From: Smittium culicis
Taxonomy: Eukaryota > Kickxellomycota > Harpellomycetes > Harpellales > Legeriomycetaceae
Assembly (NCBI GenBank): GCA_001970855.1
Contig: LSSN01000314.1
Location: 1-23,953 of the forward strand
Length of the DNA: 23,953 nt
Direction of reading: 5' to 3'
The translations under genes and the position numbers were made by a program. Below, in pieces: positions 11,201 to 22,510 of this stretch. Positions within the stretch are counted from its first letter, which is position 1. Each line of letters starts with the position of its first letter. The notes under the pieces were generated by a model, which saw nothing but the letters and a program-made list of their open reading frames with translations, was not told where the DNA came from and did not search any database.

Positions 11201-12702
11201 TTAGAGGTATAAAAGAATCGGGATTCAGAGTACCTATAAAAAATAGCTATAAAATCAGTTATCTAGAAATTATTAAACATCTATACTAATACCAGAGTCC
11301 TATAATATAATTTATTATTATTTAGGTGAAAATATTTAGGAGGATAGCTGTATAACAAGCGGCATCTGAAGTATATAATATATTGTACTAATATAATAGA
11401 TACTGAATAATGAACGTAAATATTAGTCAGAATACGATTTAGACATTCTTTTTAATAAATTTCATATTAGATAAATCATTATCATTCGAAATAAGCATAA
11501 AATATTTTACAATAAAAGAAATTGTGCAATAGCGATACCTTAACTCGATTAGTCTTATTTAATGAAAATCTATCTTTGAAATGCGTAGATATTGTGGTAA
11601 GTTATTTTTGTCGTATCAAGCTTTTAACTTGAAATTATAATTAAATTTATATATTAGGCGATCAGTTACTTTAAAAGTTCTATAGTCTTTTTTAAAATTT
11701 GTTTGAATTTTTTTTATGTACAAAAGCTTTTGGATGTGTATTAATTCCTATCCCTCATATATCTGTACTTTATATCAATGTGTGAAAATAAGTTTTAAGA
11801 ATGGTTAATATAAGCATTTGAAAATTTTTATTTAATTAAATAATACACTTCTCGATTAATTGTGAGGAGCTTTATATGCTTAATTAAGATATTTATTTCC
11901 GATTCAATATCGATGATAGATAAGAAATAATGTGCAATTAATCTTGCAGCTGTTTTAGACAGCAAAATGGTATTTACTAGATGTTGGTTAAATTAATTTA
12001 TAATCATATTGAAAAAGTATACATAATGAAAATTTAAATAAATTTCAGGCTTTTATTTTTAGTTTAAAACTATTTTTATATGTATAGCATTTCTAAAATT
12101 AATTTACTAATCAAAAATAAAATGATATAAAGAGTACAGTAAAAAATATAACAAAGAGAAATATAAAACTATGATGTAATATTAATTAATTAGCTTGCAC
12201 TATCCAAGCTCTAGGCTTTACACTAGCTCTAATTGTATATACGATTTAAATAAAATAAGTATTCGAAATAGTCATGCATTCTAGCCAATAAAATTTTGAA
12301 AAGTATTAACTATTTGATAATTCACATATCATATATTTGTAGAGAGATTTAATCACAAAAAGCTATGTTAAAGATAAAAATTAGCATTTTTTTACTCTAC
12401 TAGTTTAAAAAATCAACTTTTAAAAATTATTATTAATTTATCATGATTCTTATGGATATTCATAAAAGTTTAATTAGATTCTATTTGATATAGAAATGAT
12501 ATATGTTTCTTCAATTTTGATAATATAAATTTCAATCATTATTCAATGGGAAATATTTATAATTATTACACCAACCACACAAAAGCTTAAATTAAATTGT
12601 GAGAAGGTTCGGTGAGGTTATAAATAAATTTGATTTTTTAATTAACTTATTTGTGCATATATGAATCATAAAACCTTCAATTACTGTGATTTAACATGAG
12701 AA
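8282..12702. other. Long gene-poor AT-rich region
   Basis: This stretch has no recognisable gene. The longest open frame (10362-10697, plus, 111 residues, hydrophobic and rich in F, I, K and L) has no domain I know and could arise by chance here. No tRNA, no coding remnant of a transposon and no long tandem repeat was seen. Confidence 0.5.
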
Positions 12703-12734
12703 TGCAGCTTATAAGTATGTGGATGACGGTCTCA
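12703..12734 (-). repeat. Possible split-off piece of LINE fragment
   Basis: About 27 of 32 bases match 22613-22644, the zinc-motif region of the right-hand LINE, in the same orientation. It lies where the 13040-13581 fragment would continue if about 300 bp of AT-rich DNA (including a TA run near 12780) had been inserted. The match is short, so it may be chance. Confidence 0.35.
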
Positions 12735-13039
12735 ATCGCATTAGAAGTAATCCAGACCCGATTATGTCAACCGAAAGATATATATATATATAGAATTTTA
12801 ATTGATTACACAACTACAAATAGTGGTATTATAAATAAAAATCAACTAAAAAGAGTTATATAGCTATATAAAATAATAAAATTTACATCCATATAAATTA
12901 ATAATGATTAGATTTACGTACATTTTATCATAAAATTGTCAAAATATAGCAATTATTAATAATATATCAACCCTTAAAATTTCGTTACAAAATTTTATAA
13001 AACCCAAAAATATTATAAAAAGACATAATTATGATGCAT

Positions 13040-13581
13040 AGGGGCAAAAAATTTTGAATTTTTGGTCGACGATTTTCATGTTCGACAGGCGCTGGGCAGT
13101 CCGAAATGTACCCGTATGCATTTTTCCAATGTCCTGAAGGCCCAGCTTCAGGTCCGGATACATTGCTTGAAGGTCAACCCAGTTGCCTTTTTAGCGGATT
13201 TTCCTGTCCACCATCCACCGGTGGATGACAGACCGGTTATTTCGTCTTTTCCGGTCGACTATCGTGATGATAGTCTGACCGTTTGAATATTGAGAGCAAA
13301 ATTTTTTGATCCACCGGGCACTCCCGGTCACCCAGGTGGCCATCCGGGCCTTCATCGGTGCCTTGATGAGATCGGCGATTCATATTTTTGATGTCGGCCA
13401 TTTGTGACATGCACGCTCACGGGCTGTACTGGTGCGCATGAACACCGAGGTTTTGCTCAGTTAATCCCTGATGCGCTCCATGGCCGCTGATTTCCCGACG
13501 TTGGCAACCATTCGGATCGCCTTGTCGATTTCCATCTGTATGGGTTTGCATCTGGCTTCGCTCATGCCTATGTCTCTCCAC
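13040..13581 (-). mobile_element. Internal LINE fragment, 96% like right-edge copy
   Basis: This GC-rich island in AT-rich DNA matches 22663-23205 over about 542 bp, with roughly 20 differences by hand alignment, in the same orientation. It covers the region between the reverse transcriptase core and the C-terminal zinc motif of LINE ORF2. Read on the minus strand it carries three stops in the LINE frame (13461-13463 TAA, 13380-13382 TGA, 13191-13193 TAA), all at the same sites as in the other copy. It lacks the reverse transcriptase core, as expected for 5' truncation, but also lacks a contiguous 3' end. It is a dead fragment. Confidence 0.85.
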
Positions 13582-14116
13582 TAAATATAAATACTTTACT
13601 ATATTTTAAATTCTTTTTTACTGAGCTGATTTTTGGGAATGAGGAACTATAATGACACATAGTTGTGTTTTAATAATGAAAGAAATTTATAATTCAATTA
13701 ATATGTCAGGTGTTTATATATTTGATTAAATTTAAAATAAAGTTATGTAAAAATCACTACTGGTACAAAAAAATATAAAAGAAAGTGATAAAATTTGGAA
13801 TATCAAGTATCTTTTTTCAATTTTATGCAATAATTAAATACTCAATTAAATTACAAATTGCAGGTATTGAATAAATAGTAAAATTAAAATGATTATAATG
13901 AAAATTATTTATAAACGGGATAAATTTTGTTATTAGAACAATTGAAAAATATTGAATGCAATGAAAAAATATAATTAATCAAAAATGGTTATTGAAGCCA
14001 TTGGCAAGATTCCCACTGATAAAACTAGCACTTTTCCCTTGGAAAAAGCTCCAAAGAATGTAGATTACTAGACACGAGAAAAAAATTACAATATTCATAT
14101 GCAACAGTTAAATATG
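13582..14116. other. AT-rich spacer
   Basis: This lies between the LINE fragment and the 3' end of the xylulokinase gene. I see no gene. The minus-strand xylulokinase transcript should end inside it, but no canonical AATAAA was identified with confidence. Confidence 0.5.
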
Positions 14117-16259
14117 CTAGAAAAGTGATTCCAAATGATCGCGTAGTAAGGAGAAATCTTCCATTTGATCCCTATAATTTTTAGAATTTTGTTCGATAGG
14201 TGTTTTTGAGAGCCTTAAAGAGTATGAAGGTCTGATATCATCTGATATGAGCGAAGCGCTCAGCTGGGATTTAGAATAGCATAACGAAGCAGATATGGCA
14301 CCAGCCATTGCGGGCATAGAAAGCGAAGAGATGTCTATACCAACGCCATTCGAGTCGGATGTCTGATTATTATCAATTGTGTATACAGGAATATTAAACA
14401 CATCAGAGATTGTTTGCATTATCACTTCATTTTTAGAGGCACCACCAGTGATCACAAGCTTTCCAATATCGGATTCTATATCGAGTCCTTTTCTTGTACA
14501 GTCTAATTTCATGCTCATTATCTGTGATTTTATTATTAGACGGGCATCAGAATCAGTTATGGAACTTTCGTTGATAGTAATATGTTTAAATTTTGATCCA
14601 GATGCACCTGATACTATGTCAACGTCATTTTCAGTTTCATTGGAAATTCTGGAGAATCTGTGAATTCCGGAAACTCTAGGGGTAATCTCTTGTAAAATAT
14701 AATAAAATCCAAATTCATTGTTTGAAATAGGGGTTGAGTTATAAATATCATAAAACCTAAGCCACTTTGAATCTTCTGAAATATATTTTGAGTTACAATT
14801 ACTTAACCTGCCACAAACAAGCTCTCTTGCCAGAGAGCCGTTTTTATAACCCAATAGCAATGCCCATTTATTTGGCAGTGAGGGGTGTACAAATATATTT
14901 CCAATATAGTCATTAGCTGATGGCAGAGGAGACTCAAGAGAATATGGGTATTTGTTCATAGGGAAAATAACAGTATCACTAGTTCCGAGGCTGATAGTAA
15001 CAGTAATTTTGTTACTACTATTAATTCCCTCTGAAAAAGTGCTGCTTGACAAGCTGTCAACGAATGATATATTTCCAGGATTATCTCCGGTCATTGAGCA
15101 GACCAAGCATTCTAAATAAAAGCAAGTTGCAGTTATAAAAAAGCTCATCAAATTAAAATTTTAAATAAAGTTTAAGTAATTTTTTTAAACCCCGAAAATT
15201 ACCTTTATTAAACCCAAATTTTTCAACGAAATAATTATTTAAGTAGCCGAGTGCTTCGCCAAACAATACAGGCTCTGGGCCCAGCTTGGATAATAGTTCA
15301 TCGTCGCAAAAATGCCTTGACCATTTTCTTGTTTGAACATCAAGGAGATTCATTCCAGAAGCATCGCTAACTTCAATTGGAGCATATTTTCCCAATAAAA
15401 TGCTAGGGAGAAAGGAAGAAGTCAATGAAATCCTCTCGGTATTTTTGTAGTCGGACTCAGACTCGGCCTTTATCTAGTAAAAAAAATAGTTTGGCACTTT
15501 TAAAGCTACTATTCGTAGAATTATTTGTTTTTGGTAATGTATGCTTTAAAACAAAACAGAGAATACCTTATATATTTGGTTTCCAGTAAATCTTTCAATA
15601 GAAACAGAACCTGTTATTGTTGCTATCTTTTGAGGTGTATGTATTGCATTTGCAATTTCGCAGTATTTAGTCGTACTTGAATCCTCCCATGTTGGAGAAT
15701 CTAAAATTGAAAAAACATTTTGTTTTGATAGTTGTTCAGATAAAGGTTCTTCGGAATTTAAGCTAACAGAATTAAGATTTCTCCAATAAACGCTACTGTT
15801 TGCTAAAAAAGAAAAAAAATTAAAAATTAAAAAAACACATTTTCAGAATGTGTATACATTTATGGGAACTAGCATCTTCATTGTTACCTGTGCAGCGCCT
15901 CCAATAGCACGTATTCTAGAAGTGTTTGGGCCAAGTTTTTCTTTAAGTTTAAAGAATAAGATATCTATAGCGTCTACCCACATTAAAACTGGACTAGTTA
16001 CTCTGTTACCATCTTTAACTATTCTTCCATTAGTAGTTCTATAACCATTAAATTAAAGAATTGAAAGTTAAAGTAACAGTAATTGAATATAAAAAGCTAT
16101 TAGAATTTGACTAAAATTCTATATTAAATTTATCTACTTGTATTTAGTCAATTCATTATCATATAGAACACAGGCGTCGTATAAAACAGAACCAGTGCTA
16201 TCTATTACTATTCCCTTAATTTGTTGTGTACTTAAATCAACTCCTAGAAATAGTGCCAT
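14117..16259 (-). CDS. XKS1: Xylulokinase, five exons, one frame break
   Basis: FGGY-family sugar kinase that phosphorylates D-xylulose with ATP to xylulose 5-phosphate, feeding the cytosolic pentose phosphate pathway. Exons on the minus strand: 16138-16259, 15888-16038, 15567-15802, 15203-15473 and 14117-15111. Introns are 99, 85, 93 and 91 bp, all GT-AG. The predicted product of about 591 residues is close to fungal xylulokinases (about 600). Motifs: GVDLSTQQ (Asp 8), RVTSPVLMW (xylulokinase signature), WEDSST, RFTGNQI, SDASGMNLL, TGDNP (catalytic Asp near 270), SLGTSDT (phosphate loop) and TGGASKN (ATP site). The start ATG sits in GCCATGG context. Junctions 1, 3 and 4 keep frame. Junction 2 does not: exon 2 ends at GAAQ in phase 0, but exon 3 reads correctly only if one more base is present. 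This is either a real frameshift, making it a pseudogene, or a sequence error. All other motifs are intact. Confidence 0.9.
15803..15887 (-). other. Xylulokinase intron 2, frame-breaking
   Basis: The donor CAG|GTAACA follows the conserved GAAQ codons and the acceptor TTTTTTAG precedes exon 3 after a long pyrimidine run. Both sites look normal, yet joining them puts exon 3 (NSSVYW onward) one base out of frame. I found no alternative GT or AG nearby that keeps both the GAAQ motif and the downstream frame. Confidence 0.65.
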
Positions 16260-18479
16260 GGCAAAAGTAATGTAATAATCAATGTAAGTTGAGCTATTAT
16301 TTAAATTTTAATACTATAAAGGACTTCGCAAGTCAATTTAACTGCTAAGGGGTTTAGAGTTAGATAAGTAGCTACCATGATAAAACTGCTGTTATATATA
16401 TGCAAAAAATTTCTCATAACGTGAAAATCTATGTTGACTATATTAAACAATGAGCTTTTTTTAAAAAAGCACTTTGAAGGGGTTACTGACATGTTAAGTT
16501 TGAGAAACAGAGTTGATGAAAAAATCGCTTTTATTTTTACCTGCAGAATCCTATATTATACTACCGAAATTTTTTTTAGAAGCGTAACTTTTTATCCTGG
16601 TCATTTACTTGCCAATTCTAGTCAAAATAATTAATTAATTTATTCTTATTAATTATTCGTTCATATTATTTGATATATAAAATATCCTGTATGAATAAGC
16701 ACTTGGTTACAGTATAATGTTATTGGCCTTATTCTATTAGTTATTAATATTATTGGCGGAAATGTAAAGCAATTTAAGCTTTTCTATTGCTCAATTTAAT
16801 CTGATATTTTTATTTGCTTAGAAAAAATAACGGTTTTTTAGCCATTTTAACCCCTTTCCCGTCCAACACTCTTTGATAAAAACAATTTTATGATTCGTTT
16901 GTGATTTATAAATATATTTACTATTTGCTATTAATCAACAATAAACCAATAATTCTTAAAGCCCCTGAATTAAAGTATTTTTTATTGAAAAGCCCAGAAA
17001 AGGGTTAATAATTTTTTATGCAAATTTATACTCTGAAATACTTTATACTGTAAAATGATTCCTTCACAATAATCTGTCTTTAATAAAAATAAATAAGCGA
17101 AAAGTAGGCGAGTATATAATTAGGAGAAAACTAATAGAAGTTGCACATCTCAATAATCTCCCATTTAAGACGTTTATAAGAGCTTATTTTTAGAAATGTA
17201 ACCTGAACTATTGATCCGTTCATAAGTTATATCCTATTTTTAAACTGCCAAAATTATCCAACAAAATGACACATAATTTAATTGATATTTAGTCATAAAA
17301 GCTTGTTCACAATGAGTAAAATGTACACAATTTAAAAATTATCCTTAATGATTTATGCAAAAGTTATTCTTAAATTAGCTTAAACATCTAAATCTTGTTT
17401 TTTATAATATCAAATACAACATGTAGACATTACACAAGGCAAATTAATATTTTAAGCGTTCCATGACTTGGGAAATTAGATGTGTTAGCCCGGGTAAGAG
17501 ATGATTTTCATTATTCCTCGAGTTTTATAAAATATATAATCGATCTCAGTTTTATATGATAAGTCCTTGTTACAAGATTATTATATGGTAACTTGAATGA
17601 AAGCCAATTTTTTATAATTTTTGCTTAGGGGCTGGAGATTATCAGTAAGTATGATGTCACTAAAATGGTTTTGAATTTTAGAATTTCCAGCCTTCTACGA
17701 ATATTAACTCCGAGTTTATAAGTGTGTGATATTCAAGACGAATTAAAATATGTTATATTTTACTTGCTATATATTTTACTTCACACTTATTATATTGACG
17801 GAATATTTAGCTTTTTTAAAAATATAAATAGTCAGGAAACCTATGTCACAAAAAACCCACTCATTCATAAAATTGTGTTACATCTGGGAATAAAAAAAAA
17901 TTTTTTTTTAATTTAATTTATTAATGATTTACTAAAAGATTATATGAACTATAAGTAAAAGTAGAAGTAAAATCAAGGAGGAGACGTTTGGAGGGAATAA
18001 AAATTTTAACACAATTGGAATATACTTAGGGGATGTGGAACTTTTTTTCTTAGAATTTCTATTTGCTTATTATTATTAGGCAAAAGTATTGGTTGAAAGA
18101 ATAATATTCATTCGATTTTATTTTCTAGCAAGATTTAAAAGTAAAAATAATGTTGCAAAGAAATTTTTAATAGGAAAAGTTCCGCTCCTCGAAAAAATCT
18201 CCCATAAAACAAGCTTAGAAATAACTAATAGCTTAATTGATTTACTTATCTCTGTGAGGATACAAGTTAAGTTTTAATATCTTATTAGATAATAATAAGT
18301 AAAAATTACAAGTAAATAAAAATAAAGCGAGTAAAAAAGATTAAAAAAAAAATTTAATATTATAAACAGAAAAATGCTTATTCATAGTATCCTTATCTCA
18401 TTTTTTCTCAAAGGTACTCTATCAGCATAAAGTATTTCAACCTTAAATCTTTATCCTAATCAAATTTTTAAACTTTATT
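16260..18479. other. AT-rich region upstream of xylulokinase
   Basis: The first part should hold the xylulokinase promoter on the minus strand; a TATA-like TTTATAGT lies about 55 bases before the ATG, a weak signal. The remainder is AT-rich with only short open frames (such as 17722-17916 and 18089-18277) that show no domain and look like chance. No RNA gene was recognised. Confidence 0.5.
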
Positions 18480-21400
18480 TCTTTCAAATTAAAAAAATAT
18501 GAAACAAGTCTTTGGGACTCAAGCCCCTGCATGCCAATACCAATTCAGAGTACTAAAAGAATAGGTGCAACTCCTATGTGTGAATAATATTATCCAATAT
18601 CCATAGGCCCCAAAAAACAAAACGAGAATACCTACAACAGACTTGACAGCTTTTTCAAAGCTTACCAAAGCACTACATTACATTATTTTTCAAAAATTAG
18701 TTCTATGAACTAGTATCCACCACCATTATATGATGCAGTGACGATTGATGAGAAGATAACTGCTTATGCGCTTAATCGAATACACTTAGATCGGTACCAA
18801 GCAACTAGACCTATTTATTTTTATGTAAGTAGCAGGAAATCAAAAAAATCTCTGAATCAACACGCTCCAAGATATAAAATTAATTTTTATAAGCTCAATT
18901 TAAGCACTTCTCCTCGACTTCGAAACATCTGTGGCTCAAGCTAGATTTGATAGCTTTCATATGGGGCTATACCTTCGTGAAAAACTATAAAAATATTCTA
19001 AGTTGACGTCAAAAATCTGATGGAACGAGATATGTTGGGCGCTTTTATTTTCAAGAAACCAGCAGCGGAACTTCAGCGTATTCAGATCTTTCTCAAGCAC
19101 AATCATATTCGATTAGCATAGAATCTTGTTCAGTACCAGAACATATACGGTGTCGAGCACCACAGCTCAAAACATCGTAAAAACCTGACCCAAGGCTGTA
19201 GAAGTGATAAAAATTTTCTCGGAATAGGGATTCAAAAAAACCCCCCATAATAACTCTCTATAGTGGTAAGTTTTGCTATGTTAAATGTAACTTTAATAAA
19301 ATTGCGGAGATATGCTAGGTTTATGACATATTGAATTGAAGGTTTGGATTACTATTAATGATATCTCAGCCCACTATCTCATTCAGATACCAAGGTCTTC
19401 ACAAACGAAAATTCAGCTGAAGACCTAATAATTACTAGATTTGATCTCGATTACGAAGAGATCCCTATTTTTTTTTTTTGAGTGTCCTAAAATTGATATT
19501 CTCTACACTTGAGCTAAAAAGAAAGACATAAAGTGCAATATACTCGAAGTCGTCCGCTAATGATACATCAGAAAAACTAAAACAGAAAACTGTACTTATT
19601 AGCAAACAGAATTATAAATAAATAGGATCTATTCTTTCTATCAAAGAATGTAATAGACGAAGTATATTCGAATGATATCAATTTTTAAATCTGTATAATC
19701 ACAATTTTGAAAATTAAACGTGTTCTCAGACCTGTTTTTGGCTTAATATATCTGATCAAACATCCAAGACCATAATTTCAAGATTGAAAACCCGCCTTCA
19801 ATCTGCACAAATGATAATACGCAATGATTATATGACTTTTTTGTATCTTAAAAATATATTCTATCAATTACTAATTTTTGAGTAATTATTAAATTTTCTG
19901 CGATTCATTCTTGTAGATTATAATACCAATTAGGAAATTTATCTTTGGGTTTTCTCTAAGTCCGCTTTTATTCACCAGATAGCTAGTATTCCAGGTATTA
20001 GCATACCTGAAGGTCGTTATAATTTTTTGGTTAATTCAAGAAATTTTGTATATAAAATGAAATTTTTAGTTTATTCCAATATCTTGAAGCTTGAATAATA
20101 AAAAAATCCGTGAAATCATAAAAAAAACTATCAATACCAATAAAAAAATTGAGCCATGGTGATAAAATAACGGTAAATATCGTTAAAACTCTTTCACACA
20201 GGGCAAGATAATTATTCCTAGAAGAAACCAAAACACTGAGCTCCTGACATATGATTCTGATATGTTTAGGTGTTTCATTGGAAAATCCAGTCACCCTACT
20301 AACTGGTCGTCTTATATTCAACCCATTCCAAAATTAAAGAGAAAATGATTTGAAATCAAATTCTTAGGCATCAAAAGTAATCTTAAGTAGCTCTCTATCC
20401 AGAATAGTTTATTCTGTAAGAATAAACTAAGATCATGAAACGGACAAACCTTTCTACTAGAGACGCCAGAAATAGATTTATTCAAGATTTCCGCATTAAA
20501 AAATGGAAATTGTTTTATACGTGGAATCTTAGTCAAATATATCGATGGATACAGAATATTTAATTCATATCAATTCTAAGGTATCTACAATTACTTTGTA
20601 TGCTATCAAACGTCGCAGTGAGGTGAGAAATTTTCCATTAAAATACTTAGAAAATAATAAAAATCTATCTTAAGTCAAAATATTTAACGGTAAAACTTAT
20701 CCAAAAATATATGAGAGCTTTTTTTTTTTAATCTCGGAATTTTATTGGTACGATAACAATAAAAGAAAATAAAAATATAAGAGAACTCAGAAAATTTAAT
20801 CTCCCACCGAATATACAACATACAGACCTATTTCAATCAATTAATTACAAACAACTATAAATCTACTTCAGTTGATTTTGGAACATCTAACCAATAGAAT
20901 ATAATTATCTGAAGCTAAGCAATCCTTGCGATCAAGACTGGGAGCTTGCTCTTCAGTAAATCTAATTTTTCGCAAAAAAAAACAAGATCCGACGTGAAAA
21001 GTTGTAAAGATTTTAGTAACTCGAATGTGGAAATCTGTAGTTTGATTTCGAAGTTTATTAGAGCTATTGGTATTTAAAAAAATATCCCCCAACCAAATAC
21101 AGTGGCTCCAAATTCAAGGTTCAACTACTTATTAAGACACTATATTTGAGTAATAAAATGGAAATCGAAAAATTTACATAATAATTTTTTGAATCCGTAT
21201 CCATTAAATAATACAAAAAAGTTAAATTTATGGATGAATTAAATCAATTTAATATATTCAAAAAATTCTTATGACCAAACTCTAAAAGAATAAAAAATCT
21301 TCTCTACGAGAAAAAGAACTATTTTTTGATGAGACAGAGAGTCGGTGGAGTGTTCTAAAAGATAAGATATCTCAGATCTAGTAATTATGTAGATTTTTCA

Positions 21401-22269
21401 ATGAACTTTACATCAAGCTTAAATTAGGATAAATTACCACAGCAAAGATAATTGAATTGAAGAAAATAAAATAATGTCACCTTAGAGATATGAGCTTCAT
21501 AGATTTTATAATAATTGATAGAAGTTAAAAGTTAATTATTCATAAGCCAATAATATATCGAGGTTTTAAATCAAATTAATTATGACATCTGATAACCCTA
21601 AAGTGATTGCTTAGCTTAGTAATAAGTAGTTTATTCTCAGTATTGGATGATAGACCGTTGAAATACTATTTAAATCATTCAAATAATTATCTGTTTGCGT
21701 GAATAGGAAAAATCGGCAAACTTATTACCAGTATTATTGAATTTAAAAATGATGACCTATAGGAGTAGCTCTATTTATTTAAAATTTATACATAAACCTT
21801 ATTGATAAAGAGAGACCAATAATTGATCATGGTGTGCTCAAGTTAAAAAAAACTACATATAAAAAAAAAAGATTTGACCAACAGCAGTCAAATTCTAGAT
21901 TGGTCGAAAAATAGATAATAATGCATCTCGATAATAAAATCACAATATCAATGAGGAATTAATCTCAGAAAATATTCCTAACCCTCATAAAAACAATAGA
22001 AATAAAAACATCAAAAAATTACATAGACGTTTTAATAATTAATTAAAAAATTTAACAATGTATAATTTTAATAGACAAAAAAAAATAAACATCAAATCAA
22101 TAGAATATTAGAATGATAAATAAATCCCTCACTCGTTTCAATATCAAAAGATATCCAAGAAATAAGTTTTTACGCCCAATGGAAGAAAAATTCGTATAAC
22201 TAATTGAAATACTTTAAAGAAAGAAAATATTAGTAGAAACAATAATAAAATATCATGCCTCTGAAGGAA
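18480..22269. other. Unassigned region, possibly old coding debris
   Basis: By eye this part is less AT-rich than 1800-12700 and has more codon-like stretches, for example near 18738-18944 and 19020-19240 on the plus strand and 20031-20536 on the minus strand. Each is broken by stops within about 100 codons, and I recognise no motif. It may hold a heavily decayed transposon, but this is a guess. No intact gene, RNA gene or repeat was identified. Confidence 0.35.
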
Positions 22270-22322
22270 TTATACACAATAATTCAGGTGATCATAAAAA
22301 TTTACACAAAAAACCCCCGTCC

Positions 22323-22336
22323 GCTGCTCTAGCAGC
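22323..22336 (-). other. Hairpin in LINE 3' region
   Basis: On the element's sense strand GCTGC, loop TAGA, GCAGC form a perfect five-base GC-rich stem. It is one of three perfect stem-loops within 160 bases. Confidence 0.5.
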
Positions 22337-22376
22337 TCTATACCCACTGTGCATTGATTCAAGGGGGCTGGTGAAT

Positions 22377-22400
22377 CACTTATACTTTGCAGTATAAGTG
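22377..22400 (-). other. Ten-bp hairpin with GCAA tetraloop in LINE
   Basis: On the sense (minus) strand CACTTATACT and AGTATAAGTG pair perfectly around GCAA, a GNRA-type tetraloop. It lies inside the last open frame of the LINE, about 110-130 bases before its stop. Some LINE reverse transcriptases are known to recognise a 3' stem-loop in their RNA; a role here is inference. Confidence 0.65.
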
Positions 22401-22464
22401 TTCTGGGAACGCGGATGCTGTTCAAAAATTTGGCTGTTTCCAGCTCAAAATTTTGATCGGCTGT

Positions 22465-22481
22465 GCCAGCTCGCAGCTGGC
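22465..22481 (-). other. Seven-bp hairpin in LINE 3' region
   Basis: GCCAGCT and AGCTGGC pair perfectly around a three-base loop (GCG on the sense strand). It overlaps codons of the C-terminal open frame. It lies just before the G-run frameshift tract in plus coordinates. Confidence 0.5.
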
Positions 22482-22499
22482 TCAAAGATTGTTTAGACT

Positions 22500-22510
22500 C
22501 CCCCCCCCCC
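22500..22510. repeat. C11 homopolymer causing a frame break
   Basis: Eleven C on the plus strand (G on the LINE sense strand). With ten, the frame from the zinc-motif region would continue into the last open frame (GGGESKQSL); with eleven it ends in TAA at once. Such runs are prone to slippage and to sequencing error. Confidence 0.75.

Noticed and set aside
13062..13286. Plus-strand open frame, repeated almost identically at 22628-22909
   Set aside because: It is the reverse-strand shadow of the LINE ORF2 region; the duplication reflects the two LINE copies, not a gene family.
15112..15151. Upstream ATG-started extension of the last xylulokinase exon
   Set aside because: These codons lie in intron 4; splicing G|GT at 15202 to AG at 15112 restores the conserved KECLVCSMTGDNP reading.
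18738..19240. Codon-like stretches on the plus strand, possible retrotransposon
   Set aside because: No RT, integrase, recombinase or zinc motif could be identified, and stops break every frame.
20031..20536. Two adjacent minus-strand open frames (96 and 72 codons)
   Set aside because: They overlap by a few bases but show no known domain, and no convincing intron or common frame joins them.
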